A DNA stretch of 64,000 nt from Sphingobacterium cellulitidis (GTDB taxonomy: Bacteria; Bacteroidota; Bacteroidia; Sphingobacteriales; Sphingobacteriaceae), in NCBI GenBank assembly GCA_002245855.1, contig NOUX01000001.1, positions 729,810 to 793,809 on the forward strand, in the 5' to 3' direction. The notes under the pieces are model-generated. The model did no database searches and was not told where the DNA came from. It worked only from the letters and a program-made list of their open reading frames with translations. This document shows, piece after piece, positions 1-8,042 of the stretch. Position numbers and translations under genes: made by a program. How positions within the stretch are numbered: the first letter of the stretch is position 1; each line of letters starts with the position of its first letter.

Positions 1-333
1 ACCTAAGGCACATAATAAAATAGTCACCTCAAATGTTACCGGAACAAAGTTTGGTAATGGCATGGATGGCTTTCCCCCTACGTTCATCGGCCAGTCATAC
101 GACATGGTGTAAAACAAAAGACTAAATCCTAAACATGTTCCCAATGCACCAAAAATAAATGCCGCAATGGGTAATCTTGATGGTTTAACACCTAATTTAG
201 CCTCAATCCCGTGGATTGGCATCGGTGTGAAACAATCGTAAATGCTAATATTGTTTGCTTGCAACTTGTCAATCCCATGCATCATTTCATCAGGATCAGC
301 AAAACTACCTAGTATATATTTTGTATTGCTCAT
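1..333 (-). CDS. actD: ActD, alternative complex III membrane subunit (DUF3341), 5' part only
   Basis: The first 111 codons are visible; the frame is open to the window edge, so the gene continues to the left. The product starts MSNTKYILGSFADPDEMMHG, a typical DUF3341 opening, with a soluble alpha/beta-like part followed by a hydrophobic hairpin (LPIAAFIFGALGTCLG, then a second segment near the edge). ActD is a small membrane subunit of alternative complex III, the quinol:acceptor oxidoreductase that replaces cytochrome bc1 in many Bacteroidota. It follows actC on the same strand with a gap of only 5 bases, so the two are co-transcribed. Subunits such as ActE and ActF would be expected further left, outside the window (inference). 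Confidence 0.9.
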   Translation of the reverse strand, partial: MSNTKYILGSFADPDEMMHGIDKLQANNISIYDCFTPMPIHGIEAKLGVKPSRLPIAAFIFGALGTCLGFSLLFYTMSYDWPMNVGGKPSMPLPNFVPVTFEVTILLCALG

Positions 334-338
334 TGCTA

Positions 339-1820
339 TTATTTTTGATGTAATGCTTTAATATCCGATTCTGTTACTGAATCATATTTCTCCAAAGAAT
401 CTCTGAAGTACTCAACTTGCTCCTCAGGGAATGCACCTTCTTGTACAAGTTTAGTTTTATGCTGCAAGCTTGAGCTTTTCAACAATAACTTAACCTCTGC
501 AATCGCAATACCTGGTAAGAAACGAAGGAATAATAAGAATAAAGTAAAGAATAGTCCAATCGATCCTACGAAAATACCTACGTCAACCCATGTAGGGTAG
601 AACATTGCCCATGAAGATGGTAAGTAATCGCGGTGTAATGATGTTACGATAATTACAAAACGCTCAAACCACATACCGATGTTTACTACAATCGATAAGA
701 TCCATGAAATAGGAATACTTGTACGAATCTTTTTAAACCAGAATAACTGTGGTGAAATTACGTTACAGGTCATCATCGCCCAGTAAGCCCAAGCATATGG
801 TCCAGCAATACGGTTTGCAAATGCATACATCTCGTATTCTGATCCTGAGTACCATGCAATGAATAACTCAGTTAAGTAAGCAATACCTACGATTGATCCT
901 GTAGTCATGATAATCTTGTTCATGGCTTCAATGTGGAACATCGTAATGTAGTCCTCAAAGTTCATTACTTTACGTAAAATCAACAATAAGGTCTGTACCA
1001 TCGCAAATCCTGAGAAGATCGCCCCTGCAACGAAATATGGAGGGAAGATCGTCGTATGCCATCCTGGAATAACCGAGGTAGCAAAGTCCATCGATACGAT
1101 CGTGTGTACTGATAATACTAATGGAGTTGAAATACCTGCTAAAATCAAGGAAACAATCTCAAATCGTTGCCATGTTTTAACCGAACCATTCCATCCAAAT
1201 GATAAGATTGAATATACTCTTTGTTTGATACCTGTAGCACGGTCGCGAACCGATGCAATATCAGGTAATAGACCACAGTACCAGAATACTAAGGATACTG
1301 TGAAATATGTAGAGATCGCAAATGCATCCCATACTAATGGTGAGTTAAAGTTAACCCATAATGATCCGAATTGATTTGGCAATGGGAAAATCCAATATGC
1401 CAACCATGGACGTCCCATGTGAGCTACAACGTAGGTAGCAGCACAGATAACGGCAAAGATTGTCATCGCCTCAGCCGATCTGTTAATGGAGTTACGCCAG
1501 TTCTGACGGAAAATTAATAATACTGCGGAGATCAAAGTACCAGCGTGACCAATACCAACCCACCATACGAAGTCGGTGATATCCCATGCCCAACCTACTG
1601 TCTTGTTTAATCCCCAAGCGCCGATACCCGTCCAAAACGTGTATCCAACACTCACAACCCATAACATCGCGCCTAAGGCAGCTACGGTAAAACCGATCCA
1701 CCACGCTTTGTTTGGTTTATTTTCAACCGGAAGTAAGATATCATCTGTAATCTTTGCATAGGTGATATCCTTGCCGGTGATTAATGGTTCTCTTAATATT
1801 GATTCGTTATGCGATGACAT
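339..1820 (-). CDS. actC: ActC, NrfD/PsrC-type quinol-binding membrane subunit of alternative complex III
   Basis: 493 residues with about ten hydrophobic segments, matching NrfD/PsrC-family polytopic subunits. ActC is the membrane subunit thought to oxidise quinol and pass electrons to the ActB iron-sulfur chain. Recognisable stretches include the [20 protein letters not shown] region after the first membrane segment and a Trp/Tyr-rich segment ([11 protein letters not shown]). The length is normal for the family. It lies 27 bases downstream of actB and 5 bases before actD, all on the minus strand, in the usual act order A-B-C-D. The short N-terminal tail (about 40 polar residues) precedes the first helix. 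Confidence 0.93.
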   Translation of the reverse strand: MSSHNESILREPLITGKDITYAKITDDILLPVENKPNKAWWIGFTVAALGAMLWVVSVGYTFWTGIGAWGLNKTVGWAWDITDFVWWVGIGHAGTLISAVLLIFRQNWRNSINRSAEAMTIFAVICAATYVVAHMGRPWLAYWIFPLPNQFGSLWVNFNSPLVWDAFAISTYFTVSLVFWYCGLLPDIASVRDRATGIKQRVYSILSFGWNGSVKTWQRFEIVSLILAGISTPLVLSVHTIVSMDFATSVIPGWHTTIFPPYFVAGAIFSGFAMVQTLLLILRKVMNFEDYITMFHIEAMNKIIMTTGSIVGIAYLTELFIAWYSGSEYEMYAFANRIAGPYAWAYWAMMTCNVISPQLFWFKKIRTSIPISWILSIVVNIGMWFERFVIIVTSLHRDYLPSSWAMFYPTWVDVGIFVGSIGLFFTLFLLFLRFLPGIAIAEVKLLLKSSSLQHKTKLVQEGAFPEEQVEYFRDSLEKYDSVTESDIKALHQK

Positions 1821-1847
1821 AGTTATTTTATTTCAGTCTAGAATAAA

Positions 1848-4800
1848 TTATGCTTCAAATGTGTTTCTTACCTTCGTCATATAACCAATATTTGGTTGTA
1901 CGTTGATTTCTTCAAGCACATAATAAACACGCTCATTACGTAATGCTTTAGAAACTTCTGACTCTGGATCGTTTGCATCACCAAAGATGATTGCGTTTGC
2001 CGAACATGCTGATTGACACGCCATTTTGATATCCCCGTCTTTTACTTTACGGTTCTCTACTTTAGCTTGCAATTTACCAGCTTGGATACGTTGGATACAC
2101 ATCGAACATTTCTCCATAACCCCACGTGAACGAGTGGTTACATCCGGATTCAATACTAATTGGGTGAACTCGTTGTTCAAATAGTTGTCAAAACGAGAAT
2201 CATTCCAGTAGTTGAACCAGTTGAAACGACGTACTTTATATGGACAGTTGTTCGCACAATATCTTGTACCGAAACAACGGTTATAAGCCATGTGGTTTAA
2301 TCCTTCTGAAGAGTGTACTGTCGCTAATACCGGACATACAGTCTCACAAGGCGCATGCTCACAGTGTTGACATAACATCGGTTGATAAACAACTGTTACA
2401 TCCTCATAGTCATAACCTTCTGCCTTAGCAATCTCTTTTTCTTTCGTTAATTTACCTTCACCTGTATTAAGCGTGTAATAACGGTCAATACGCAACCAGT
2501 GCATTTCACGACGACGACGAACCTCATCACGACCTACAACAGGTACGTTGTTCTCAACACTACATGCAACAATACATGATCCACAACCTGTACAAGCGTT
2601 CAAATCAATCGCCATCACCCAACGGTGACCTGGCTGCTCAAACTTATTCCATAAGTCATAAGTTTGGTGCTTATCTGAAAAACGTCCTGATTCTGAATTA
2701 GGATCCTTTAAGTAGTTTGCAAAGGTTGTCTCACGGATGATGTTACGACCTTCGATAGTGTGGTGAGTTTGTGTTTGAGCCAATTCATAAATTCCAGAAG
2801 CTTTCGAAATCGTAGCTTTTGAAGTAAATTGAATCGTGCCGTTTACTAAACTAGCAAATGGATAAGCATTTACACCTACATTGTTACCAGCCTTACCTAC
2901 TTTCGTACGTCCATATCCTATCGCAACTGAAACAGTTCCTCTAGCTTGACCTGGTTGTAACAATACTGGAAGGTCTACTTTGTAACCATTCGCCTCAACT
3001 GTAACTTTTCCTGTTTCTTTAACACCTAATTCCTCAGCATCTGCCGGGTTAATAGCTGCAAAGTTATCCCAAGTTACTTTTGAAACTGGATCTGGCAACT
3101 CTTGTAAATAAGCGTTGTTCGCCCAGCGTCCGTCTCTAATATTTGGTGATTCGTAAACTTTTAATTCTACTCCGCCAGCAACACGTTTTGCATCATTTGC
3201 AATCGCTGTTGCAGCAGCATTTACATCTACATTAGCTGCATATGATGAACCTGTAGTCGATCCTTTGAAAACAAAACCTTGTTGCAAAACATCTTTCCAA
3301 GTTTTTCCTGTACCAGCCAAAATGTTCGCTTCCCAGTTTTCTTTTACGAAATCGTGGATAGCTTTATTCAATCCAGCCCAGTTGATTAAACTTTGCTCCG
3401 CTTGACGTGTATTGAATACTGGATTGATAGTAGGTTGAACAATCGTGAATAATCCTTCTTTAGCAGAAGCATCACCCCATGATTCCAAGAATGTACTGTT
3501 GGTCGCGATAGCTTTCAATTCTGAAGCTGTCTCGTCAGCACGGTCTGCAAAAGAAACTGTATAATCAATCTTCTTGATTGCAGCTATGACATCATCAGCC
3601 TTAAAGTAATCATAAACTGGGTTTGTATTCCAGAAGATCGCTACTCCTACTTGTCCCGCTTTAGCAGCAGTTAAGAATGTTTGGAATGCTGAATCAGATC
3701 CTTGATGTTGTTTTGAGAAATTATCTAAGTCGATAATTGCTCCGTAAGCTCCTAATGCTGTATTGATCGCATTTGCTAAGGCTTGAACATTGATATCGTT
3801 TGATCCTGCAACAACTACTGAAGACCCTTTAGAGTTCAATAATTCTTTTGCAGCAAGTGTAATCGCTGTTTTTGCCTTCGCGTTGTTTGTACCACCAGCA
3901 ATAGATTGTCCAGTAATTGCATTATATAAGCTGATTAATACAGCTCCTTCTTCCGAAGGTTTAATCGCAATACGAACGTCAGCATTTGAACCAGTCATTG
4001 ATAAGCCTGATTCAAATTGAATATGACGTGACATCTTACCACCTTTTAGTGATTTGTAGTCACGATTTTTAATATAATCTTGTGTGTGCTCTTCGCCTGC
4101 TACCCATGTACCCAAGAAATCCGCTGCTACTGAAACAACAACCTGAGCCTTGTCAAAATGATAAGTAGGAACAACTGCTTTACCAAATGAAGCTCTGTTT
4201 GCTTCAATGATACCGCTGTAAGATACTGCATCAACTTGTACGTGTTGAGTTGCAGGATACTTAGCTGCTAATGCAGCAATTGCTGCTAATGAGGAAGGAC
4301 TGTTAATTGTATTTGAAACAATTGTGATTTGCTTTCCTGCTGCTTGAGCTTTATTTAATGCATCAACTACCGCTTGATCTAATTTCGCCCATTCTACATC
4401 TCTACCTCCAATTTGAGGATTCTGTAATTTGGACATATCATATAAGTCAAGTACTGCAGCTGATGTTGAAGCGTCTGTACCTTGATTCAAACCAATTCCA
4501 TTTGGATTTGCTTCCAATGAAATAGGTCTTCCTTCTCTTGTTCTAACAATTACACTTTGACCATTGAAGGAAGAAGCGTAGAAGTTAGGCACACCTGGTG
4601 TTACTTCCTCTGGCTTGATCACATAAGGCACTGCCTTGTGAATTGGCGTACGGTTACAAGCTGCTAATGTAACAGCCCCTAAACCAAAACCTAAAGCTTT
4701 CAAAAAGTCACGACGAGGTGTCTTGGTACTTAAACCAGCTTCATTTAACACATCTTCTACGGGAATAGGCTCAGCAAACTCACTCTTGCTTCCTTCAACA

Positions 4801-4859
4801 AAAGCAGGAGTTTGATTCAATTCCTCTAAACCTTTCCAATATTTTTTATTGCTTTCCAT
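1848..4859 (-). CDS. actB: ActB, iron-sulfur/molybdopterin-like subunit of alternative complex III
   Basis: 1003 residues. A twin-arginine motif (RRDFLK, residues 49-54) leads into a hydrophobic stretch ending in a lipobox-like TLAAC (Cys68), so export by Tat with a lipid anchor is likely. The long middle part resembles the molybdopterin oxidoreductase fold, which in ActB carries no molybdenum. The C-terminal quarter holds the ferredoxin-like cysteine sets: CTGCGSCIVAC (about residue 752), CQHCEHAPCETVCP (about 828), CFGTRYCANNCP (about 860), then CSMC and CQSAC (about 918-945). These carry electrons from ActC to the haems of ActA (family knowledge). Flanked by actA (40-base gap) and actC in one operon. 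Confidence 0.94.
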   Translation of the reverse strand: MESNKKYWKGLEELNQTPAFVEGSKSEFAEPIPVEDVLNEAGLSTKTPRRDFLKALGFGLGAVTLAACNRTPIHKAVPYVIKPEEVTPGVPNFYASSFNGQSVIVRTREGRPISLEANPNGIGLNQGTDASTSAAVLDLYDMSKLQNPQIGGRDVEWAKLDQAVVDALNKAQAAGKQITIVSNTINSPSSLAAIAALAAKYPATQHVQVDAVSYSGIIEANRASFGKAVVPTYHFDKAQVVVSVAADFLGTWVAGEEHTQDYIKNRDYKSLKGGKMSRHIQFESGLSMTGSNADVRIAIKPSEEGAVLISLYNAITGQSIAGGTNNAKAKTAITLAAKELLNSKGSSVVVAGSNDINVQALANAINTALGAYGAIIDLDNFSKQHQGSDSAFQTFLTAAKAGQVGVAIFWNTNPVYDYFKADDVIAAIKKIDYTVSFADRADETASELKAIATNSTFLESWGDASAKEGLFTIVQPTINPVFNTRQAEQSLINWAGLNKAIHDFVKENWEANILAGTGKTWKDVLQQGFVFKGSTTGSSYAANVDVNAAATAIANDAKRVAGGVELKVYESPNIRDGRWANNAYLQELPDPVSKVTWDNFAAINPADAEELGVKETGKVTVEANGYKVDLPVLLQPGQARGTVSVAIGYGRTKVGKAGNNVGVNAYPFASLVNGTIQFTSKATISKASGIYELAQTQTHHTIEGRNIIRETTFANYLKDPNSESGRFSDKHQTYDLWNKFEQPGHRWVMAIDLNACTGCGSCIVACSVENNVPVVGRDEVRRRREMHWLRIDRYYTLNTGEGKLTKEKEIAKAEGYDYEDVTVVYQPMLCQHCEHAPCETVCPVLATVHSSEGLNHMAYNRCFGTRYCANNCPYKVRRFNWFNYWNDSRFDNYLNNEFTQLVLNPDVTTRSRGVMEKCSMCIQRIQAGKLQAKVENRKVKDGDIKMACQSACSANAIIFGDANDPESEVSKALRNERVYYVLEEINVQPNIGYMTKVRNTFEA

Positions 4860-4899
4860 TTAAGCTATATATAAGATTCCGTTATTCTAAATTAATTTA

Positions 4900-6192
4900 T
4901 TAATAGTGACACTTACCACACTCTAATCCACCGATCATTGCAGCTGTCATCTTCTCACCTTTCTTCAACTTATCGTGAGCCTCGATCAATTGATCGTAAT
5001 ATGCATTGTCTGTATTTACAGAAGTCTCTCTGTGACAGTCAATACACCATTTCATCGTAAGTGGAGAATATTGATAAACTTCTTCCATATCTTGGATAGG
5101 TCCGTGACAAGTTTGACACTCTACTCCCGCAACAACTACGTGTTGTGAGTGGTTGAAGTATGCAAAGTCTGGTAAATTATGAATCCTAACCCATTCAATA
5201 GGTCTTGTATTTGTTCCATAAGTTCTAGCTTCTGGATCCCAATCTACAGCACGGTATAATTTTGCAATCTCTGGTGAAATCTCTCCATCGTAATGATCTG
5301 ATCCTGTAATCGTGTTATGACAGTTCATACATACATTCGCAGATGGAATAGAAGCATTTTTAGATTTGAAGGCACCACCGTGACAATACTGACACTCAAT
5401 TTGGTTAACCCCAGCGTGAATCTGATGCGAGAATTTAATAGGTTGAACCGGTTTATAGCCCTCATGAACACCTACGTTCCACATAGTTTTCCAGCCAGCA
5501 ACTCCTAATAAACCTACAAACATTAATACCACAAAGAATACTAGCTTTTTGTTCTTTAAAAATGCCTTAGCAAATTTCACAGAACCGCTCTCCTCTTCTT
5601 CGTCGTTCTTAGCTTGAGCTTCATCAATCGCAGCTTTGTTATTCTCTATAACACGCTCTAATGTTTTTGTTACTCTGTTCAACGCAAAGATCACAGCTAC
5701 AGCTACGACAACTAAAGCAATCAATCCAATGATCATCAAGTTGTTCGCATCTGAACTGCCAGAACCTGCGCCTCCAGCTGGTGCGGCAGCTTTCTTCTCA
5801 GCTTGCTTAACCTCTTCTGCTTGCAAATACGCAATGATATCCTTAATATCACCTTCTGAAAGGTTTGCATAAGGAGCCATCGTTGTAGCAAATTGAGATT
5901 TCAACTCAACTGCTTGTGGATCGCCTGAATCAATCATCCCTTGCGGGTTGTGGATCCATTTAACAATCCATCCTTCTTCACGGCGCTCTGACAAGCCAGC
6001 TAAATCTGGACCAGTCAATTTCTTACCAACTGCGTGACATGAATTACACGCATTCGACTTGAATAGCGCTGCACCATTCGCAGCATCCTGCGCCTGCGTG
6101 GTAGTAGTAACGGCAAATAACAATACCAAACTGATTGATATTGACTTCGCAAGTCTTCCCAAAACGGATGAGATATTTCTCATATTTAGCAC
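4900..6192 (-). CDS. actA: ActA, six-haem cytochrome c subunit of alternative complex III
   Basis: 430 residues starting with a signal peptide (about residues 1-35). There are six CxxCH haem-binding motifs at residues 49, 267, 288, 359, 383 and 425, the last one five residues from the C-terminus. The first belongs to a class I cytochrome c-like domain (residues about 36-127). It is followed by a Gly/Ala-rich linker, two hydrophobic segments (about 152-171 and 217-233) and then the pentahaem domain. The protein therefore looks like a monohaem cytochrome fused to a classical pentahaem ActA. It is first in the operon; a TTG-N22-TACTTTTG promoter lies about 75 bases upstream. Haem insertion needs a cytochrome c maturation system; ccm genes occur at 50342-51881. 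Confidence 0.92.
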   Translation of the reverse strand: MLNMRNISSVLGRLAKSISISLVLLFAVTTTTQAQDAANGAALFKSNACNSCHAVGKKLTGPDLAGLSERREEGWIVKWIHNPQGMIDSGDPQAVELKSQFATTMAPYANLSEGDIKDIIAYLQAEEVKQAEKKAAAPAGGAGSGSSDANNLMIIGLIALVVVAVAVIFALNRVTKTLERVIENNKAAIDEAQAKNDEEEESGSVKFAKAFLKNKKLVFFVVLMFVGLLGVAGWKTMWNVGVHEGYKPVQPIKFSHQIHAGVNQIECQYCHGGAFKSKNASIPSANVCMNCHNTITGSDHYDGEISPEIAKLYRAVDWDPEARTYGTNTRPIEWVRIHNLPDFAYFNHSQHVVVAGVECQTCHGPIQDMEEVYQYSPLTMKWCIDCHRETSVNTDNAYYDQLIEAHDKLKKGEKMTAAMIGGLECGKCHY

Positions 6193-6267
6193 TTTATACT
6201 ATTTTATGTGTAATAATTAATTGTTGACTCTCCAGTACATGTACTCAATACCGTACAAAACAATGCA

Positions 6268-6300
6268 CAAAAGTATAACTTATTAAGCAATCCCTGACAA
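6268..6300 (-). promoter_or_regulatory. Promoter of the act operon
   Basis: On the minus strand a -33-like TTG (6298-6300) is followed after 22 bases by TACTTTTG (6268-6275), fitting the Bacteroidota TAnnTTTG consensus. Transcription would start near 6263, giving a leader of about 70 bases before actA. A perfect 12-bp palindrome AGTACATGTACT (6234-6245) lies in that leader and could be an operator. Confidence 0.6.
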
Positions 6301-6424
6301 TTTGATGACGTAATTTGTCAATTTATAATCATTCTAAATAGAACCGCTTTTAGCGCTCTAGGACAACACAAATTAACATTCAATTGATATTTCTTATTAT
6401 CTATTTTCGTAAATTAGTCCCTCT

Positions 6425-6889
6425 ATGAAAGCAATATATTGCATATTAATTTTAATTATTTTATCTGGTTGTGCCCATTCACAATCAAATCAAGCGCATG
6501 AAATCATGGACCAAAACAAAAAATACAACGAATTAACCCCTGAAGAACAGTATGTAATCCTCCAAAAAGGAACCGAAAGACCTTTTACCGGGGAACTGTT
6601 AAACAACAAAGAAAAGGGAACTTATGTTTGTAAAAGATGTGACGCACCCCTCTATAATTCGGAAGATAAATTTGAATCTCACTGTGGATGGCCTAGCTTC
6701 GATGATGAAATCCCTGGTGCGGTGAAAAGAGTAATCGACGCCGATGGCCGCCGAACGGAAATTATTTGTAACGCCTGTGGTGCCCACTTAGGCCATGTTT
6801 TTGAAGGCGAAAATTTCACCTCCAAAAACACTAGGCACTGCGTGAATTCTATTTCAATGAAGTTTGTTCCAGCGTCTCCTCAGAAATAA
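6425..6889 (+). CDS. msrB: Lipoprotein peptide-methionine (R)-S-oxide reductase MsrB
   Basis: 154 residues. A short signal sequence ends in a lipobox (LSGC, Cys16), so this is an exported lipoprotein form. The MsrB domain (about residues 33-148) has the zinc cysteines CKRC (69/72) and CNAC (115/118) and the catalytic cysteine in RHCVNS (Cys139). It reduces R-methionine sulfoxide in oxidised proteins of the periplasm or outer membrane. No resolving partner is fused, and there is no MsrA domain. A TATTTTCG element (6402-6409) 15 bases before the ATG may be its promoter. The 3' end overlaps the convergent LacI-type gene by 41 bases. Confidence 0.93.
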   Translation: MKAIYCILILIILSGCAHSQSNQAHEIMDQNKKYNELTPEEQYVILQKGTERPFTGELLNNKEKGTYVCKRCDAPLYNSEDKFESHCGWPSFDDEIPGAVKRVIDADGRRTEIICNACGAHLGHVFEGENFTSKNTRHCVNSISMKFVPASPQK

Positions 6890-7883
6890 CCGAAGACCCG
6901 CGAACTAATAACTCACTAGGAATTACAATCTTTTGTAATTCCTTATTTTTTCCCTTAATCTCGTTCAATAGCGTATGAATCAACTCATTCGCTATCGCAG
7001 AGGTATCTTGTGTAACGACACTAATCCCCGGCTCATATAACTTAAACAACGTATGGTCATCAAATGCTACCATATTCGGCAATTTCATGTTATACTTCTT
7101 CACCGCTTTCAGTCCGTCAATCCCTAAATAATTCGTCGCAAATAAAACCGCATCCAAATTATTCGCACTAATAAAATCGTGAATTTGATCAACCGCCGAA
7201 TCCTCATTCTCATCAATCTTCACTTTTTTAATATAAGCTTGTTGCTGATACTCATCAATCGCCTTCATATATCCATCCAAACGATCTCGCATCTGCGTCT
7301 GATTCGAATATAAGGATACAAAACCAACCCGCTTATTCATCGGATTCTCCAATAAATGCTTCGTCGCATCAAAGGAGCCATTAAAGTTGTCTAACACAAC
7401 ATAATGCGTCTCTAATTGTGGAATATATCGGTCGAATAAAACCAAAGGAACATTGTTCTTGATCAAATTCGCCAATGTATCGTCTAACCCTTCTGGCGGA
7501 GTGATAATATACCCATCTACCTGACGATCATAAAATAATTGAATCAATTCTCTCGCCTTCGTTTCATCATTATCCATACTGCAATAAATAATATGATAAC
7601 CATTATCATAGGCAATACGCTCAATATACTTGGCTACATTCGAGAAAAAAGGATTGGAAATATCTTCAACAATCAAACCCAATATCTTGGATTGACCGGT
7701 GCGTAAACTCTGGGCTAATTGGTTGGGCTTGTAACCCACTTTTTTTACATAATCTAGTACACGCTTTGTCAAACCCTCACTGATCCGCTTCTCCTTCGCT
7801 TTCCCATTTAATATAAAGGAAACCGTCGTTACGGATACACCAAGGTTTTTGGCAATGTCACTAATTAATATTCTTTTTCTCAT
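6849..7883 (-). CDS. LacI/GalR-family transcriptional regulator
   Basis: 344 residues. The N-terminus is a standard LacI helix-turn-helix and hinge ([20 protein letters not shown], then [13 protein letters not shown]), followed by a periplasmic-binding-protein-like effector domain beginning [13 protein letters not shown]. It is divergent from the GH92 alpha-mannosidase gene with 159 bases between them, so it probably controls that gene and itself. Its own promoter (TTTG-N20-TATATTTG, 7917-7948) contains a 13-bp GCTAAA/TTTAGC palindrome between the two boxes, an ideal place for autoregulation. The inducer cannot be read from sequence; a mannose-containing sugar is a reasonable guess from the neighbour. 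Confidence 0.93.
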   Translation of the reverse strand: MRKRILISDIAKNLGVSVTTVSFILNGKAKEKRISEGLTKRVLDYVKKVGYKPNQLAQSLRTGQSKILGLIVEDISNPFFSNVAKYIERIAYDNGYHIIYCSMDNDETKARELIQLFYDRQVDGYIITPPEGLDDTLANLIKNNVPLVLFDRYIPQLETHYVVLDNFNGSFDATKHLLENPMNKRVGFVSLYSNQTQMRDRLDGYMKAIDEYQQQAYIKKVKIDENEDSAVDQIHDFISANNLDAVLFATNYLGIDGLKAVKKYNMKLPNMVAFDDHTLFKLYEPGISVVTQDTSAIANELIHTLLNEIKGKNKELQKIVIPSELLVRGSSVISEETLEQTSLK

Positions 7884-7916
7884 GTTAGGTTAATAAAAAT
7901 GCAATTCAAAATCTAT

Positions 7917-7948
7917 CAAATATATAAACTCGGCTAAATTTTAGCAAA
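7917..7948 (-). promoter_or_regulatory. Promoter of the LacI-type gene
   Basis: On the minus strand TTTG (7945-7948) and TATATTTG (7917-7924) are separated by 20 bases, a near-ideal Bacteroidota promoter. The start would be near 7912, about 30 bases before the ATG at 7883. Confidence 0.65.
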
Positions 7949-7983
7949 TTTATGCTAAAGATAATGCTAAAAATTTGGCTAAA
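7933..7983. repeat. GCTAAA operator-like array between the LacI-type and GH92 genes
   Basis: GCTAAA occurs at 7933, 7954, 7966 and 7978, the last three exactly 12 bases apart. The first is half of a perfect 13-bp palindrome, GCTAAA-T-TTTAGC (7933-7945), sitting between the -33 and -7 boxes of the LacI-type gene. The direct repeats lie upstream of the GH92 -7 element. Candidate binding sites for the adjacent regulator, or for a second factor on the direct repeats. Confidence 0.55.
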
Positions 7984-8006
7984 AGGGTTTATTAGGTTTA
8001 AAAACG

Positions 8007-8014
8007 TACATTTG
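8007..8014 (+). promoter_or_regulatory. -7 element of the GH92 promoter
   Basis: TACATTTG matches TAnnTTTG, 28 bases before the ATG. No TTG lies at the usual 17-23 base distance (the nearest is 29 bases away), which suggests dependence on an activator. The element sits between two direct CGTACA repeats (8005-8010 and 8019-8024). Confidence 0.5.
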
Positions 8015-8042
8015 TTTTCGTACACTATTTATAACGGCTTTT

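Noticed and set aside
1102-1374. Plus-strand frame inside actC
   Set aside because: No promoter or family feature; actC is certain on the other strand.
6849-6889. Convergent overlap of msrB and the LacI-type gene as a possible fusion or frameshift
   Set aside because: Both proteins are complete to their usual C-termini; a short tail-to-tail overlap is ordinary.
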